The notes: a model not told the origin generated them from the sequence alone. A DNA stretch of 64,000 nt from Dugong dugon (GCA_030035585.1 CM057473.1:5072501-5136500); one strand, 5' to 3'. Positions 34,309 through 45,400 are shown, counted from the first letter of the stretch. Numbers and translations: made by a program.

Positions 34309-34997
34309 TGGTACTTGGTCACCCTGGGCTGTGTAACACAAACACCACAAGTGGCTGGCTTCAACAAACACAAGTTTATTCTCACCGTCTGCTGTCGTTG
34401 TTGTCAGGTGCCTTCGAGTCAGTTTGGACTCATGTGACCCTATAGGACAGAGCAGAACTGCCCCATAGGGTTTCCAAGGAGTAGCTGGGGGATTTGAACT
34501 GCCAACCTTTTGGTTAGTAGCCAAGCTCTTAACCACTATGCCACCAGGGCTCCCTTTCACAGGCTAGTAGGCTGAAAGTCTGAATTAGGGCACCAGCTCC
34601 AGGGGAAGGCTTTCTCTCTCTGTTGGCTCTGGAGAAAGGTCCTTGTCATCAATCTTCCCTTGGTCTAGGACCTTCTCCGCGTGGGAACCCTGGGTCCAAA
34701 GGATGAGCTCTGCTCCTGGTGCTACTTTCTTGGTGATACGAAGTCCCCAATTCTCTGTTCGCTTCTCTTTTTTATATCTCGAAAGAGATTGACTCAAGAT
34801 ACTGCCTAACCTGTAGATTGAGTCCTGCATCATTAACGTAATTGCCTCTCATCTCACCTCGTTAACATCATAGAGATAGGATTTACAACACAGGAAAATT
34901 GCATCAGATAACAAAATGGTGGACAATCACACAAATACTGGGAATCATGGCCTAGCCAAGTTGACACATGTTTTGCTGGACAATTCAGTCCATGACA
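34309..34997 (-). mobile_element. MaLR-type solo LTR carrying a SINE
   Basis: A fossil, same subfamily as 6066-6534 (CTCCAGGGGAAGGCTTTCTC, TTTTATATCTCGAAAGAGAT, end TTCAGTCCATGACA). An AfroSINE splits it at about 34388-34553. The left boundary is approximate. Confidence 0.85.
34388..34553 (-). mobile_element. AfroSINE (short body) inside an LTR
   Basis: GTCGTTGTTGTCAGGTGCC 3' side, GGTTTCCAAGGAGTAGCTG body and ATGCCACCAGGGCTCC head complement. Host flanks TTCTCAC and CTTTCAC resemble a worn target duplication. Confidence 0.92.
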
Positions 34998-35194
34998 AAT
35001 GGTGTGTCAAATTTGAAGTATCAAAGGAGATGTCCAGCAGGAGGTTAGAAAGAGGGGGTTTGTGCTGAAGACCAAGATTTAGGAAGCTGAGAATGTGGAA
35101 GGAAGTAGGTGTGTTTGTTAAGGAGAAGAGTATTTTACGGGAGAAGAAATCTAGTCTTATGCCACTTTTCAAACCAGTTGTCAGATAAATTCTG

Positions 35195-36065
35195 TTCCCA
35201 TCAGTGCATTCAGTATTTATTCTTCTGACTCTAGCCACCAGGGTTAGGTCAGATCTCACATCCTCCAAACTGCCAAGTCTGCCTAAAATTTTAGATGCCA
35301 GCCACATGCTTGGGGGTCCCCATGACACCCTCACCTCTGACCTGCTGGCTACAAAGTTGGGGTGTTCCCATGACCCTCTCAGAATGCCAGCCACATGCTC
35401 GGGGGTCCCCATGAGACCCTCACCTCTGACCTGCTGGCTGCAAAGTTGGGGTGTTCCCACTACCATCTCAGAATGCCAGCCATAAGCTTGGGGTTCCCCA
35501 AGACATCCCTTCCTTCTGACCTGCTGGCTACAAAGTTGGAGGGTGTCTACCACCTCAGGATACCAGCCATAAGCTTAGGGGTCTCCAGGCCCCTCTCAGC
35601 TTTGATCTCTTGGCCCCCACTACCTTCTTGGATTCTATAATTCGCTGGAATGACTCACGGAACTCAGGAAAGCATTATGCTTATAGTTTTATTATGGCAA
35701 AAGGGGGCCAAAGAGACAGAGTGAGGCCTGGGAGGGTTCCTGATGTGGATAGTCCCAAAAAAGGGACGTCTGATCAGCTTCTGTGTTCAGAGCCTTCACT
35801 GGGGCGTTATTCCCTAGGCATGGACTGAATCAGCCCTCTCCCCTGAGGTCAGGCTGATGATGTCACTTAAGGGTCTTTCTGTCTGGCCAGCCCCTTCCCA
35901 AGAGGCTCTTTATTAGCATAAACCATCAAGTGTGGTCTGGAGGGTTCATCAAAGACACTTCAATCCCTGAGCAAATTCCAAGGTTTTAGAGATTATCTCT
36001 CAGGAATGAAGGACAAAGACGGAACTCTTGGGGTAAAGTTAAATTCTTTACCCGCCAAGTACTGT
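35195..36065 (-). mobile_element. ERV LTR-like fossil with internal 89 bp repeats
   Basis: On the minus strand, AATAAAACTATAAGCATAAT then CTGAGTTCCGTGAGTCATTC recalls the polyadenylation end of an old LTR family I cannot name with certainty. Downstream (35290-35600) about 3.5 copies of an 89 bp unit follow. Boundaries are approximate. An ancient solo-LTR-like remnant. Confidence 0.5.
35290..35600. repeat. 89 bp tandem repeat, about 3.5 copies
   Basis: GCCAGCCACATGCTTGGGG recurs at 35297, 35386, 35475 and (weaker) 35562. Spacing is 89, 89 and 87. Open frames across it simply reflect the repeat. Confidence 0.92.
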
Positions 36066-36651
36066 ATATGGGGGGTCTAGTAGAAGGTGGGGACAGAACC
36101 TATGGTTAGGAGTGGCGGAAGACCTGGGGAAGTAAGGAGGCTCCCGGGGAAGGGGTCCAGATCACAGGGTCGGATGATCTGGGAGGCTCTGGGTGTGTGA
36201 ACTCCCAAGACAGAGGACCTTCTGTCTGTCTGCAGGGCTTTCTGAACTGGAAGCCGGCCAGAGAGGAGTTTCGTTCTGGAAGATGAAACCTTTTACTCTC
36301 ATCCGTGAAGACCAAAGCTTTATTCAAGAAAACCATCTGAAATGATTTATCTTCGCTTGTTGTCATTAGCCTTTATTCTTCCAGATTATATAACCAGAAT
36401 TTGTTGGCTACTTACCTGTGTCAGAGATTACCTACACTAGAAAGAGTGGTTACGGTTGGTAACCTGCTTTTGGGCCAGTCACGATACATTGTATTATCCT
36501 GTGGTGGGTGGGCATGAGGAGGTTGCAAAATTGAGTGCTTACTCCTTAAAACATTTTCTACATAGGACATTGTTTTGTTAGTTACTACTAAAGGGATATT
36601 CGTTACTATCTTTGTTGCAGAAACACAATTTAACACGCCCTAGTGAGTGCT
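36066..36651. other. No gene seen
   Basis: Single-copy-like. Confidence 0.45.
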
Positions 36652-36750
36652 AGGAGCCCTGGTGGCACAGTGATCTAAGAGCTCAGCTGCTAACCTAAAG
36701 GTCTGCAGTTGTTCGAATCCACCAGCCGCTCCTTGGAAACCCTACGGGAG
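36652..36750 (+). mobile_element. AfroSINE (short body), 3' part lost
   Basis: GGAGCCCTGGTGGCACAGTG head and GCCGCTCCTTGGAAACCC body; the RTE-like end is absent. Confidence 0.9.
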
Positions 36751-37051
36751 ACATGGTTATTCTGCCTTAGGTGGGAAGAGGTGAAGCAGGGTGAGAAGAC
36801 AGAATAGGTACCATCAGTGATTCCGTTCTTGCTGGGCCCATTCATACTAATTTTCCACAGTGTGCCTTGCCTTATTTTTTCTTAAGTTTCCAGGTTGACC
36901 TTCTGTGCCCTAAAGCAGTGATCTTTGAATATGGATGGATGTGCAAGGTGGATCTATCAGGTTGTACATAGGACATTTTAGAATTTTCTTTTTCTCTTAT
37001 GCATTTAAATTCCTGTGTATATTTATAATTGCATAATTTATTTGAACAGTT
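36751..37051. other. No gene seen
   Basis: Single-copy-like. Confidence 0.4.
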
Positions 37052-37447
37052 GTTATTGCTAGCTATTGTCAACTCGGCTTTGACTCATGGCAACCCCGTG
37101 CACTACAGAATGAAACATTGCCTGGTCCTGCACCATCTGCACAGTCATTGGTTTGCTCCAGTCCATTGTTGCAGCCACTGTATTTTGAGAGTCTCCCAAA
37201 CTAGGGGGCTCATCTTCCAGCACTATGTTGCACAGTATTCTGTTGTGATCCATAGGGGCTTCATTGGTTTATTTTTGGACGTAGCTTGCCAGGCCTTTCT
37301 TCCTAGTCTGTTTTAGTCTGGAAGCTCCACTGAAACCTGTTCGCCATGGGTGACCTTGTTGGTTTTTGAAATACTCTTGGCATAGCGTGCAGCATCATAG
37401 CAATAGTCTGGACCCCACAGTAGGACAAACTAACAGATGAGTGGTGA
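37052..37447 (-). mobile_element. RTE-tailed SINE of the tRNA-Gly group, head lost
   Basis: The minus strand reads CTCATCTGTTAGTTTGTCC, ACAGACTAGGAAGAAAGGCC-like bases, then an RTE-like coding end (NTVAATMDWSKPMTVQMVQD) comparable to NTATIMRMVQD at 13298. The longest copy of this family here, about 396 bp. Confidence 0.78.
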
Positions 37448-38701
37448 TCTGAAAATAGTTCGTGTATGTAGTTCACACGTTAGTTAAAATTACACACACA
37501 CTGCTTTGGGTGGGCACAGTTAAAACCATTTTATCCAGTGGGGATGCCCATAAATCAGTTAGCGTCACCAGTACCGTGGACAAGCGCGCACTCGTTCATT
37601 CTGAAAAGGCAGGCCTGGTTTCTGCTTCACGGGCTTTGTGTGTGGTCTTGTAGATATTACTTGGCAATGAATGTGGAGCTTTTTAAGCTAGTTGCTGTCA
37701 TACAAGAAACAGACTTGCTTTATGATTTTACATGTCGGTTGTTCTGCTTGGGGGCTTTGATATATCACTGTTTCCAAAACGTTCTCATAATTTTCCAGGA
37801 AGTGTCTCTGTGCTGAAACAGACCCCTTATCCTCTTTGGACTTCAGGGTGGGGCGTAGATGCTTCTATGTACCATTTTTTTTTCTTCTACTTTTTAAAAC
37901 CCAGCGTGCAGTGACTGCTAGATGCTTTTCCCTCTGTCCCAATCTGTAATTCAGCCACGATGAATGTTAGTTGTTTATTCAGCCCAGAAGATCTTAAGCT
38001 AGCATTGAAGTGAGACTTGCGACTTGCTTGTTCTTCCATCTTGCCTTCCCGGGAGCCGGGATTGGCACTTTTTGTCTTAACTGAATCACGTACTTAGGAA
38101 AGACGAATGTCAAGCAGAGAGAATCTCAAGGTAGTCCCAACGTGATGCTGATGGTTTTTAAGGAAGTTAAGAAACATGGAGTTCTTTTCAGGTGTGTGGG
38201 AGATAGAAGCTTCTAGACTTAATTTTAAAGAGAAAGTGGATGCTCAGGAAGGTGGGTTTGAGTTACCTGTGGCTTCTTCGTGAGTCCATGTCTTTCCTGC
38301 CTTCTGTCTGCCCCCATAGCCACGTGCCCTGCTCCCAGGCCTGGGATCTGCCTGGTGTCACACAGCTTTTGACTTCTGCTAACTCACTCGTAGAAAGGTT
38401 AAGTGATTGCTCCTAGAAGCTACATTTGTTTGAAGTGGCACTTGGGTGCACTTATTTATGCTTTCCAGATGCATTTTACTGTGATTTGCACTGTTTTGGA
38501 AGGCAAGCCTCGCAGTAGATGATCTTATGTAAAATAACAATCTTGATCCCAAAGAGCAGAGCGTGTGTCCCATGACCTGGAGTGTCCTGGAGGCTAAAGT
38601 CAAATATGATTTACTTTTCCGCTTAGTGGTACCAGACCTGAGGTGTGTTACTTGTATTTTTGTGTAAATTATTAGTGCTGTTTAATCCATTAATGATTAC
38701 G
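37448..38701. other. No gene seen
   Basis: The largest mostly repeat-free stretch in this part. 38370-38420 hints at a MIR core. Open frames at 37462-37816 and 38379-38603 show no domain. Confidence 0.45.
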
Positions 38702-38930
38702 GGATCCCTGGGTGGTGCAAGCTGTTTACACTCGTGGCGTGACACCTGAGTGCTCAGCTACTAACCGAAAGGTTGGCGGTTCCAACCCACCCAGCGACTC
38801 TGCGGGAGAAAGACCTGACGATCTGCTCCCATAAAGATGCCCGCCTAGAAAACCCACTGGGGCAGTTTTAGTCTGTCACATGGGGTGGCCATGAGCCGGA
38901 ATCTAGGACATCTAACAACAGCAACAACAG
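38702..38930 (+). mobile_element. AfroSINE (long body)
   Basis: ATCCCTGGGTGGTGCAAGCT head with extra bases, GACTCTGCGGGAGAAAGACC body, end CTAACAACAGCAACAACAG tail. Confidence 0.9.
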
Positions 38931-39108
38931 TAACCTGGAAGTTGGTGTTTAGAGCTCGCCCAGCGGTGCCACGGAAGAAAGGCCTGGTGATATGCTTCCG
39001 TAAAGATTACTGACAAGAAAACCCTGTGGAGTAGTTCTACTCTGTAACACATGGGGTCGCCATGAGTTGGAGTCAAACTTGATGGCAGTGTGTGGTTTTT
39101 TAGTTTAG
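38931..39108 (+). mobile_element. AfroSINE, 5'-truncated, directly behind another
   Basis: GCGGTGCCACGGAAGAAAGG body, TGAGTTGGAGTCAAACTTG end, T-rich tail. It starts right where the previous tail stops. Confidence 0.88.
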
Positions 39109-39543
39109 TCAATAAAAGGTTGTGGTTGAAATAGTGCTTCAGAGTCCTACCTGGATGCTCAGAGGTTATTAGAGGTGGTGTTTTTAAAGTTTTCCTTTAA
39201 AACTACACAGTGGAGTTGGCCTGTATTTTCGTCTCCATTCTGATATCCTTCCTGATCTATGCATTCGAGGATAGGTTTTTTTCTTTTCTTTTATTGCTGT
39301 GGCCTTGTTTATGAGACCTTTTGTGGGATGGATGCTAAAGCTCCAGTAGGATCTCTGTAAGTGACTTCTGGCCTCTCAAGGAGAAGACTTGAATTGGGTG
39401 CCCGTTGGGCTTCAGAGTGGAAGGTGTTCTTGTTACCTGCTGTTTTTTCGGTTACCCAGCTGGAAACTTCAGACCAGTCTCTGCCTTCTTCTTCTTCCTC
39501 CTCTCTCATTCCTCACAGGATATCTGTGACCACTAATTCCTGG
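39109..39543. other. No gene seen
   Basis: Single-copy-like with a TTCTTCTTCCTCC run at 39487-39500. Confidence 0.4.
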
Positions 39544-39547
39544 TGGG

Positions 39548-39701
39548 GAGCCCTGCTGGCACAGTGGTTAAAGTATTCGACTGCTAACTGAAAGGTCGGA
39601 GGTTCGAATCCACCAGCCGCTCCTTGGAAACCCAATGGGGCAGTTCTACTCTGTCCTATAGTGTTGCTATGAGTCGGAATCAACTCGACGCAACGGGTTT
39701 G
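39548..39701 (+). mobile_element. AfroSINE (short body) with target duplication
   Basis: Flanked by ATTCCTGGTGGG (39536-39547) and ATTCCTAGTGGG (39702-39713). A compact 154 bp copy close to the consensus of the short type. Confidence 0.95.
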
Positions 39702-39713
39702 ATTCCTAGTGGG

Positions 39714-39900
39714 AGTTGTTGGGTCGTGAAAGATTAACGCATTCAGCTGCTAACCGAGAAGTTGGAGGTCCATCCAGAGGTGCCTCAGAAGAAAGGCTTG
39801 GCAATCTGCTTCTGAAAAATCAGCCATGGAAAATGCTATGGAGCACAGTTCTACTCTGACACACAGGGCATGGGATTGCCATTAGTGGTAATTGACTCCA
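39714..39900 (+). mobile_element. AfroSINE (CCTCGGAAGAAA body type)
   Basis: GATTAACGCATTCAGCTGCT head, GTGCCTCAGAAGAAAGGCTT body, end GTAATTGACTCC. Follows the previous copy directly. Confidence 0.88.
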
Positions 39901-40274
39901 GGGCTACTGTAAAAACATTCCTGGTGATTGCTTCCACCTGCCCTTCTCCTTATCCCCAGGCACCCGCTCTCCCAGTCTAGGCCCATCCCAGCCTCCAGGC
40001 ACCTCCTGATTGTTTGGCTGTAAGAGGCCCACCATCTTCTTTTCCAGGATACTCAGACCAGCAAACCAGCAGATGGGCTTTTATCTGGTAACTCCCCTAA
40101 TGAAGTGCTCACAGACTTCATCGCACACAGCAATGTCAGAATCCCTTTGGGAAGCATCCACAGCCCAGCTCATCTTGTCAGCTGCCTGACCTCCAGCTCT
40201 CCTCCCTGCCCTTGCTTCTAGCAATGCTGGGCTGATGGTTCCTTCACTCCTCAGAGCCTTCGCTCCTTCTCTTC
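39901..40274. other. No gene seen
   Basis: C-rich single-copy-like sequence without CpG clustering. Confidence 0.4.
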
Positions 40275-40620
40275 TCACACACTCGTGTACAGCTCGGTGG
40301 CATTAAGTGCACCGACCGTGTGGTGTGACCACCACCACCACCTACTCCCAGAACATTTTCATCATCCCAGACAGAAACGCCTAAAACGTAGCCCCCCATT
40401 TCCTCTCCTTGCTGTCCCAGGTTAACCTGTCATCTACTTTACGTCTCTGAGTTTGTCTGTTACGTACCTGATATAAGTGGGATCGTAAACCTGCTTGTCC
40501 TTTTGTGTCTGACTTATTTTTCTCAATGTAATGTTTCCAGGGTTCGTCATGTTGTAGCGTGGGTCAGGACCTCATTCCTTTCTATGGCTGAATAATTCAT
40601 TATTCTTCGTTAATAGTGTC
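40275..40620 (-). mobile_element. Old L1 fragment: 3' UTR and ORF2 end
   Basis: CCTTTTGTGTCTGACTTATT, GGGTTCGTCATGTTGTAGCG and TCCTTTCTATGGCTGAATAA are antisense L1M landmarks. Confidence 0.8.
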
Positions 40621-40726
40621 AGGTTAGCCTTCACAGGCCTGTCTTAACTGTGGACGAATAGCCAGAGTTCTCCCAGGTTGTGGCCATCACCAGAATACAG
40701 CCTTTCTTCATCTGACACACATAGTG

Positions 40727-40829
40727 TTGTTGTGTTGAGGTGCCGTCAGGTCGGTTCCATGCACCACAGAACAAAACACTGCCTGGTCCTCTGCCGTGCT
40801 CACAATCGTTGTTATGCTTGAGCTCAAAC
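40727..40829 (-). mobile_element. RTE LINE 3' end fragment
   Basis: GAACAAAACACTGCCTGGTC, CACAATCGTTGTTATGCTTG parallel 13360-13420. Confidence 0.78.
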
Positions 40830-40870
40830 ATACAGTAGATGCTCAGTAAATGTTGGTTGAGTTGAGCTGA
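40830..40870 (+). mobile_element. L2 LINE 3' end fragment
   Basis: CAGTAGATGCTCAGTAAATG then TTGGTTGAGTTGA matches the conserved L2 terminus. Confidence 0.6.
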
Positions 40871-41014
40871 ATGGACACCAATCAGTTAAATTCCTTATGT
40901 TGATAACTTTGTTTTACCCAAACATAATTCACAATCAGTGTTTAAACAGTCATGAGTGCAAATATTTTAAAATCTGTTTTAATGCACTCTATTTCATAAG
41001 CTACTATCAGTGGT

Positions 41015-41075
41015 AATACCCGCTGCTGTTGAGTGGATTCCGACTCATAGCGACCCTATAGGACAGAGTAGGCAC
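41015..41075 (-). mobile_element. AfroSINE 3' fragment
   Basis: CGCTGCTGTTGAGTGGATTC then CGACTCATAGCGACCC. Confidence 0.85.
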
Positions 41076-41237
41076 CATTGTTTTGTGTACCTCTAAGAAA
41101 AATGGTATCAATTAAATAATACACCGTTGTGATTGTAAGACACATCCCAATTTCAGAGAGATTAAAAAGTGAAAAATGTGTTTCTTAGAATCACTGAGAT
41201 AAGGGACTATGTTTTACCTGTTAGAGCATGTAATCTT

Positions 41238-41512
41238 TTTGTGTGTGTGCTTTAGGTGAAAGTTTACAGAGCAAATTAGTTTCTCATTCAACAATTTACG
41301 TACAGATTGTTTTGTGATATTGGTTACAAACCCTGCGATGCGTCAACACTTTCCCCTTCCCCACCCTGGATTCCCCGTTTCCATTCATCCAGTTTTCCTG
41401 TCCCTTCACAGTGTCGTCCATAATTTGTTATGATCTTTCTGGTATTGTTTTATAGACGTGTGTAATCTTTGGCTGAAGGGTGAACTTCAAGGAGTGACTT
41501 CAGTTCTGAGGG
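41238..41512 (-). mobile_element. L1 3' UTR insertion with 14 bp target duplication
   Basis: GAGCATGTAATCTT at 41224-41237 and 41513-41526 bracket a 275 bp antisense L1 3' end (GTGAAAGTTTACAGAGCAAA). Severely 5'-truncated; it defines the true 3' border of this L1 family. Confidence 0.95.
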
Positions 41513-41526
41513 GAGCATGTAATCTT

Positions 41527-42222
41527 AATTGTATATCTGCAAAACAAATTTCAGGTGATTCTCAAATAAAAAATTGTGGTCATTTTAAAAGGGATTTTCC
41601 TTTTCAAATGAGGGAGTCAGGGTGCATTTTGGGTTAAGTACCTGGGGGGGTGACTTGGACTCCGGACCTGTGAAGTTTGTTTTGTCGCTCTGTCTTGTGG
41701 CACCTCTAACAGCATCCTCAAATTGGAGGCTCAGTTTCATTTCTTTCAAAAGGATGGGGACTTCTGGGTAAAGAATCACCCCATTTTGAAAACCGTTGGG
41801 AGGGATTCCTTTAAATAAAAACCTAAAAATAATTTATTTAGCTTGATAGTACCCAATTCTTCGATACATTGAAAGATGTCATTAACAATGCTTTATTTAA
41901 TCTGTTAAAATCCCTGTATTAGGTTGTGCCACCTAAAAGTCTGTCAAGGCTGGTATTCGGAATATCCCGTTAGCGCTGGCGTCACCCAGATTCTCGTTGC
42001 AATTTCACTTTTTAAGTAGGGCAGCCATGTTTTCCAACTATCATAATTGCTCAGTGACTTTTGGTTATTAAATTAAATTGCTAACTGAGTATTCATGCAC
42101 GTATATACTGAGTATTTCTGGATTCTGTTTCTTCCTTTCCATTTCCAATGCCACGGCTGTAAAACAAGACATCCTATTATCTGGATTACTATTATCTCTT
42201 TTTAACCATTTTCTCTATCTCT
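41527..42222. other. No gene seen
   Basis: Single-copy-like, AT-rich at 42060-42190. Confidence 0.45.
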
Positions 42223-42234
42223 AACCTTACATTG

Positions 42235-42399
42235 GAGCCCTAGTGGTGCAGTGGTTAAGAGCTACAGCTGCTAACTAAAAGGTTGGCAGTTCGAATCCAC
42301 CAGCTACTCCTTGGAAATCCTATGGGGTAGTTCTACTCTGTCCTGTAGGGTCGCTATGAGTCAGAAACAACTTGATGGCAATGGGTTTGGTTTGGTTTT
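42235..42399 (+). mobile_element. AfroSINE (short body), first of three stacked
   Basis: Flanked by AACCTTACATTG (42223-42234) and AATCTGACATTA (42400-42411). CTCCTTGGAAATCCTATGG body. Confidence 0.95.
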
Positions 42400-42411
42400 A
42401 ATCTGACATTA

Positions 42412-42581
42412 GAGCCCTGGTGGTGTGGTGGTTAAGAGGTTGGCTGCTATCCAAAAGGTTGGCAGTTTGAATCCCCCGGCTGCTCCTTAGAAACCCTCTG
42501 GGGCAGTTCTATTCTGTCCTATAGGGTCGTTATGAGTCAGAATCAACTTAACAGCATAGGGTTTGGATTTTTGGTTTTTTT
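42412..42581 (+). mobile_element. AfroSINE (short body), second of three stacked
   Basis: GAGCCCTGGTGGTGTGGTGG head to AACTTAACAGCATAGGG end and T-rich tail. The target-like word follows at 42582. Confidence 0.95.
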
Positions 42582-42593
42582 AATCTTACACTG

Positions 42594-42748
42594 TCCTTGG
42601 GTGGTATAAATGGTTAACACGCTCGGCTGCTTATCAAAAAGTTGGCTGTTGGAGTCCATCCACAGGTACCTTGGAAGAAAGTCCTGGCAATCTACTTTGA
42701 CACACATGGGATTTCCATGAGTTGGAATTGTCTTGATGGCAAATGAAA
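42594..42748 (+). mobile_element. AfroSINE (CCTCGGAAGAAA type, internally deleted), third of three stacked
   Basis: Flanked by identical AATCTTACACTG at 42582-42593 and 42749-42760. The body jumps from GGCAATCTACTT to TGACACACATGGG, losing the usual AAAACCCT segment. Confidence 0.93.
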
Positions 42749-42929
42749 AATCTTACACTGGGGAGGAACTCTTAGAGTTTTCCCATCACACTCACCCCTT
42801 CCTGGCCAGGCAACAGCAGCAGCAGCAACAACACAACCAGGGAGGAAGTAGCAGCTCCATGAGGGGAGTAATTCTTTCTGGACGAGCCCTTTGGGGTCTA
42901 ACTCACCAAGTGGCTTAGGTGTGCCCCTG

Positions 42930-43272
42930 CTGGGCCCCTGTGGGGATATGTGCCATTAAAATATGGGTGTATAAAGGCCTCTATGCTGCACAACATGTTG
43001 AGACTTGTCCCCAACATGCTGAGACTTGTCACGACTTGTTTTTCCAAACCCGTTACTGATTGGCTTGTTTACCTGAATTCCTCCTCCTTTGCCCGAAACT
43101 TACTGCTATTCACCCAAAACCCATTGTTGTGTTATTTGCTTCACTGTTTGCTGTATTGACTATAAAATAAACTCCTGGGACTGAAGCGGGGTTCGACTCC
43201 TCAGAGTGACCCTCCTGGCCCCACTTCTCTGTAAGAGTTGTGGCACTGGTTATTGTCTCTGCCACCCTGACA
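42930..43272 (+). mobile_element. Possible ERV1-like solo LTR
   Basis: A fossil. GACTATAAAATAAACTCCTG followed by GAAGCGGGGTTCGACTCC and CTTCTCTGTAAGAG has the layout of a gammaretrovirus-like LTR polyadenylation region. Both ends are uncertain and no internal region is seen. Confidence 0.45.
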
Positions 43273-43763
43273 ACCGTTGCCGCTGCGACAGGCCCCCTTT
43301 CCAGAATGTTCTGTAATATCTTGTCTGTCTTCTGACCCAGGCATTGGTAACAGGCCCACTTGCCACACTGGCCACTGGCTGTGTGACTTCACCCAGGAGC
43401 CAGCTCTTCTCCTTCCTGATTGACCAGTGGCCCTCCCACTCTGTGTGGGAAGGTGGCTCTGAGCGAGGACCTGTAGCTTTTGGGGTGGTGAGGGGAATCA
43501 AGTCTCCTGAGCCGTGAAGAACAGTCAGCAATGACCATGTCATCTGGGGCTGGTGTGGCCCTTCTGACTTTCCTTTCATGTCCTGCTCTGCTTCCTGACA
43601 AAGTAAGCACCCCTTGCTACCCTGACTGTGTTTTTGGCCGAAAGACTTCCCTCTTGGCTACGTGGTAAGAGAACAAGTTATGGGGAGATCTTGGTTTGTG
43701 GGGTTCAGAGATCATCATGGAAATTGCAAGTTGTACTTTCATACTTTAGGGCCACTTGGGTGG
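43273..43763. other. No gene seen
   Basis: Single-copy-like; overlapping minus-strand frames at 43201-43610 show no domain. Confidence 0.4.
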
Positions 43764-44141
43764 TGTCTTAGTTACTTAGTGCTGCTATAACAGAAATGGG
43801 TGGTTTTAATAAACAAATTTATTTTCTCACAGTTTAGGAGGCTAGAAGTCTGAATTTAGGGCAAGGCTCTCTCTCGGTCGGCTCTAGGGGAAAGTCCTTG
43901 TCTCAGCTCTAACTGGTCATCCTTGGGGTTCCTGGGCTTGTAGACTGGTCTGCCTCCACGGTCTTCCGTGTCCAATCTGCTGTTTTATATCTCAAAAGTG
44001 ATTGGCTTAGGACACACCCTCCACTGATATAACCTCCTTCACATAACAAAGAAAACCCTATTCCCAAACGGGATTACACCCCCAGGTTTAGGTGTAGGAT
44101 TCCAACACATACTTTTTGGGGACATAGTTCAGTCTGTAGCA
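43764..44141 (-). mobile_element. MaLR-type solo LTR
   Basis: A fossil. TGTCTTAGTTACTTAGTGCT and AGTTCAGTCTGTAGCA ends, with five-base flanks GGTGG and GGTGC that may be a worn target duplication. Its uninterrupted CACATAACAAAGAAAACCC shows what the SINE at 4976 split. Confidence 0.85.
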
Positions 44142-44894
44142 GGTGCATTGGAGAGGATCTTAGAGGCAGGGAGCAGCTGCTAGGCCTGAGGCCCTGTTCC
44201 CCTGGCGTGCCTGTCCTTAGGTTGCTCACGCAGGGCCGTGTTCTGTAGGAAAGAGAATGCCCTGCCTCCATTATGCTCAGAGCTGTACCTCAGGCGTGAA
44301 AATCAGAGAGAATTAGAACCCAGTCAAAGAGAGGCTCCTTAGCCCAACATCATGCTGCCCTGGCGTCTGAGGACCCATGGCCTCTTCCTGTGCCAGCTGG
44401 ACCTGTTGGTGAGCCATCTACAGTTTAGGGGACTGGGAGGCAGGTCTGCCTGAGGGTGACCCGATTTTGGAGGGTACTATGTTGGGTAAAGTGATTTTAT
44501 TTTGAAATCTCTTCACAACTAAGGCATTGATGTCTTTTTGAGAAGATTATTCTAGGGAGCCCTGGAGTTAAAGGATTTTACTCTTTCATGCTTCACAGGA
44601 GGTATGAAGGCACTTTCAGCAGAGTGCCTCCCTGTCCCACTTCCTTCCTATGGGAACCTAGATAGCCTAGATGTCTCTCTGGCAACACCCTGTGAAGCCA
44701 CCATGTGGTGAAATGGTAAAGGACTGATTTCAGCATTAAAGGTTAATTGCACTCAGCTCCATTTCCATTTTCCTTTGGGATCAAATGCTCAAATCTCTGT
44801 TTACACCGCCATGCGTGTGTGTTTGTGGATGTGACTCAAACTGGGGACAGAGAGGTGAGGAGCCGGAGCACAGAGCTTGGCCCTCATGTCACAT
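44142..44894. other. No gene seen
   Basis: Single-copy-like. Confidence 0.45.
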
Positions 44895-45400
44895 GGTCAC
44901 CGCTGTTGGGTTGTTGGATGAAGTCCTCACATCACATGGTCACTGCTCTTGGGATGTTGGGTGAAGTCCTCACATGACATGGTCACTGCTCTTGGGATGT
45001 TGGGTGAAGTCCTCACATGACATGGTCACTGCTCTTGGGATGTTGGGTGAAGTCCTCACATGACATGGTCACTGCTCTTGGGATGTTGGGTGAAGTCCTC
45101 ACATGACATGGTCACTGCTCTTGGGATGTTGGGTGAAGTCCTCACATGACATGGTCACTGCTCTTGGGATGTTGGGTGAAGTCCTCACATGACATGGTCA
45201 CTGCTCTTGGGATGTTGGGTGAAGTCCTCACATGACATGGTCACTGCTCTTGGGATGTTGGGTGAAGTCCTCACATGACATGGTCACTGCTCTTGGGGTG
45301 TTGGGTGAAGTCATTACATCACATGGTCACTGCTCTTGGGATGTTGGGTAAAGTCCTTGCATCCCGCGGTCACCGCTCTTGGGAGTTGGGTGAAGTCCTC
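44895..45400. repeat. 43 bp minisatellite, about 11.7 copies
   Basis: The unit has a CCTCACATGACATGGTCACT half and a GCTCTTGGGATGTTGGGTGA half. The central copies appear identical and the outer copies differ (for example CACATCACATGG). Frames through it are not coding. Confidence 0.97.

Noticed and set aside
42807-42832. A polyglutamine-coding CAG/CAA run
   Set aside because: Only about eight codons, in a 61-codon frame that starts in a SINE end; no gene context.
42930-43272. A full endogenous retrovirus
   Set aside because: Only an LTR-like stretch is visible, with no internal region or second LTR nearby.
44895-45400. CRISPR-like array
   Set aside because: Units are contiguous without variable spacers, and the genome is mammalian. 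The same holds for the 24 bp and 89 bp arrays.
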